Source: Roseateles_B sp041913905 (GTDB taxonomy: Bacteria > Pseudomonadota > Gammaproteobacteria > Burkholderiales > Burkholderiaceae_C). From it: a DNA stretch of 64,000 bases. Below the pieces are notes generated by a model that worked only from the letters and a program-made list of their open reading frames with translations, was not told the DNA's origin and made no database searches. Below are positions 61,484-64,000 of this stretch, in pieces. Every line of letters begins with the position of its first letter. Position 1 is the first letter of the stretch. The stretch spans positions 88,703 through 152,702 of the forward strand of contig JAYSEK010000008.1 in NCBI GenBank assembly GCA_041913905.1. The letters run 5' to 3'. The position numbers and the translations under genes are program-made.

Positions 61484-61966
61484 TCAGCGCTTGAGGCCGT
61501 CCAGCACCTTGAGCACGGCGTCGTCGCCCATATTGCGGGCGTCGGCCAGTTCGCCGCCGCTGGTGGCGCTCAGCACCTGGCCATCGCGGCCCAGCACGGC
61601 CACGGCCGGGATGCCCTTCTTCAGCGGCACGCCCATCTGTGCGGCGAGGTCGGTGTTCTTGTCGAAGCGTCCCACGTTGACCTTGAGCACCACGAAGCGC
61701 TTGGCGATGGGGCCTGCCAGCGTGCCGCCGGAGAACTTGCGGTCCAGGGCCATGCAGTCTCCGCACCAGTTGGCGCCGAAGACCACCAGCACATTGCGCT
61801 GCTGGGCGTTGGCTTGGGCCAGGGCCTGGTTGAGATCGGCGCGGGCATCGGCCTGCTCGTTGTAGACCTGCGGCTTGGCCGCGTCCTCGGCCTGCGCGGG
61901 AGCCAGGGCCGCCAGCAGAGCCAGGGCCAGCGCAGAGCTGCGGAAAAATGTGGCGATGGTGTTCAT
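61484..61966 (-). CDS. Exported thioredoxin-family protein
   Basis: A 160-residue protein with signal peptide (SSALALALLAALAPAQA) and a thioredoxin fold: NVLVVFGANWCGDCMALDRK (active-site CGDC), VNVGRFDKNTDLAAQMGV and GIPAVAVLGRDG (cis-Pro). Resembles the Thioredoxin_7/DsbD-gamma-like group acting in the periplasm. ATG 61966 chosen for its fit to the signal peptide. Confidence 0.85.
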   Translation of the reverse strand: MNTIATFFRSSALALALLAALAPAQAEDAAKPQVYNEQADARADLNQALAQANAQQRNVLVVFGANWCGDCMALDRKFSGGTLAGPIAKRFVVLKVNVGRFDKNTDLAAQMGVPLKKGIPAVAVLGRDGQVLSATSGGELADARNMGDDAVLKVLDGLKR

Positions 61967-62082
61967 GGCAAGCAGTGTGCCGCAAGTCATTTCGCCCTGC
62001 CGGAATGCATGTGCCAGCCGGCCCTGACGGAATCCTGATGCGAGATCATGTACAAAGCAGGGTTTTCAACTTCGCGCCCATC

Positions 62083-62991
<909 letters not shown>

Positions 62992-63066
62992 GCGCTTGCC
63001 GAAGCCGCGGGGGGCCGCCATGATGGCGGGACTCCCCTTCGCACCGCCTGCATGGAAAATGCAGGC

Positions 63067-63303
63067 ATGAAGACACACACCATCGAAGTCCAGAAGTTCA
63101 AGGCCGCCGGCAACGCCCACGGCCTGATCATGCTCAAGGTGGACGCACTGGTCGCGCCCAAGGCCAATGTCGAGGGCATCGAGCCCAGTTCCATCCTGAG
63201 CATGACCGAGGCCAATGCCCGCGTGCTGATGTCGCTGCTGAAGGCGCAGATCGCGGAGCTGGACGCCAAGAAACCCAAGAGCCGGCACGGCCGCCACGGC
63301 TGA
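63067..63303 (+). CDS. Small conserved-looking hypothetical protein
   Basis: A 78-residue protein: MKTHTIEVQKFKAAGNAHGL, then IMLKVDALVAPKANVEG, a helical ILSMTEANARVLMSLLKAQI and a basic tail. Single domain, cytosolic. The start could be ATG 63052. The YecA-like gene begins 19 bases after its stop, so they are probably co-transcribed. Function unknown. Confidence 0.6.
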   Translation: MKTHTIEVQKFKAAGNAHGLIMLKVDALVAPKANVEGIEPSSILSMTEANARVLMSLLKAQIAELDAKKPKSRHGRHG

Positions 63304-63322
63304 GCCCTGAAGAAGACGCACC

Positions 63323-63934
63323 ATGGAATATCCGCACTACCAGCCCCAGTCCGACCTGCTGCCTCTCAGCGATGAAGAGCTGGGCCAGCTCGACGAGCTG
63401 CTGGCCGCACTGCCCAGCGACGCCGCGATGAACATCGAGGCCCTGGACGGCTACCTGACCGCCCTCTTGCTGTCGCCCCGGCCGCTGGCCCAAATCCCTG
63501 GTGCCGAGTGGATGCCGGAGATCTGGGGCGGCGACGCCGGAGATGGCCACGCCCCCTTCAGCAGCGGCAAGCAGAAGAAGCGGGTGATGATGCTGGTGCT
63601 GCGCCACCTGCGCGTGCTGGACGAGCTGCTGCGCAACAAACCCGACAAATGGGAGCCCATCTTCAGCGTGGCCGAGGACGGCGAGGCCGACCTGGTCGAC
63701 GCCGAGGACTGGTGCATCGGCTTCATGCTGGCCGTGGACCTGGCCGCCGACGACTGGGCCTCGCGCTTCGAGGACGAGACCCAAGGCGCGCTGCTCTCGC
63801 CCATCGCCCTGCTGGGTGGTGATGAGAGCCAGCAGGATCCGCAAGACCTGGCACAGCTGGCCAATGCCCAGCTCAAGGACGCCCTGAGCCGCGAGATCCC
63901 CGACGCCGTGCTGACCCTGGCCGGCCACGGCTGA
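63323..63934 (+). CDS. YecA/UPF0149 family protein
   Basis: A 203-residue protein of the UPF0149/YecA family: LDELLAALPSDAAMNIEALD then GYLTALLLSP, EWMPEIWGGD, and LVDAEDWCIGFMLAVDLAAD. It lacks the C-terminal SEC-C zinc motif (CxCxS...CH/C) of longer YecA proteins. Cytosolic; role not established. Confidence 0.82.
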   Translation: MEYPHYQPQSDLLPLSDEELGQLDELLAALPSDAAMNIEALDGYLTALLLSPRPLAQIPGAEWMPEIWGGDAGDGHAPFSSGKQKKRVMMLVLRHLRVLDELLRNKPDKWEPIFSVAEDGEADLVDAEDWCIGFMLAVDLAADDWASRFEDETQGALLSPIALLGGDESQQDPQDLAQLANAQLKDALSREIPDAVLTLAGHG

Positions 63935-63958
63935 CGCGGGCCTCGCGGGATCGGCATA

Positions 63959-63983
63959 GGGGGCCTCCATTTGGAGGCGCCCC
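63959..63983 (+). terminator. Possible hairpin after the YecA-like gene
   Basis: GGGGGCCTCC-ATTT-GGAGGCGCCC forms a GC-rich stem with one mismatch. It has no T-run within the window, so termination is only possible. Confidence 0.35.
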
Positions 63984-64000
63984 TGCCACACCACCCGGCA

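Noticed and set aside
60453..61985. 510-codon frame including the RAYT gene
   Set aside because: The first 220 codons run out of frame through the thioredoxin gene; the RAYT starts at 61325.

Overview
The window is GC-rich DNA of a betaproteobacterium, most likely order Burkholderiales (Roseateles/Pelomonas/Rubrivivax-like). I infer this from the gene neighbourhoods (engB next to cytochrome c4, resB and ccsA; msrPQ; a folB domain next to ttcA; CIRCE-controlled groESL; glmU) and the protein flavour. The genus cannot be fixed from the sequence alone.

Layout. Positions 1-6.5 kb are ordinary chromosome: an M20 amidohydrolase, a DUF1415 protein, an isochorismatase-like hydrolase with a GlxA/AraC regulator, gamma-glutamylcysteine synthetase (TTG start) and an APH-like phosphotransferase. 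From about 6.5 to 38.8 kb lies a ~32 kb accessory region. From 38.8 kb on the chromosome is ordinary again: groESL behind a sigma32-like promoter and CIRCE operator, DUF1631, a patatin-type outer-membrane esterase, engB, cytochrome c4, System II cytochrome c maturation (resB/ccsA), msrPQ, an oxidoreductase-FolB fusion, ttcA, glmU, a domesticated-looking RAYT, a thioredoxin, DUF808 and YecA family proteins.

The accessory region has three parts. (1) 7.6-15.5 kb: a WYL-domain regulator, two small conserved-looking proteins, a YdjM-like membrane hydrolase and a two-gene AddAB-like helicase/nuclease pair. This is a candidate DNA-targeting defence cluster, followed by an orphan lipoprotein and an orphan MbcA/ParS/Xre-type antitoxin. 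(2) 17.4-25.8 kb: a Tn7-like transposition module (tnsA, tnsB, tnsC and two tniQ-like genes, overlapping or nearly so, plus a small HTH gene). An IS66-family element with a perfect 8-bp target duplication has landed in the 3' end of the second tniQ gene. The TnsC-like ATPase has non-canonical Walker A and B motifs. (3) 27.5-38.2 kb: a minus-strand operon whose products are almost all predicted to be exported. It encodes a small protein, a metacaspase, a GH24 lysozyme lipoprotein with an intact Glu-Asp-Thr triad, two large beta-propeller/caspase proteins and a lipoprotein.

In the last operon the two large proteins share a 949-bp block that looks identical at nucleotide level and covers exactly the caspase plus EF-hand C-terminus, while their N-terminal sensors have diverged. 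This is the strongest candidate for an undescribed system: an envelope-located, possibly calcium-responsive caspase cascade coupled to a peptidoglycan hydrolase. Function is inferred from domains only.
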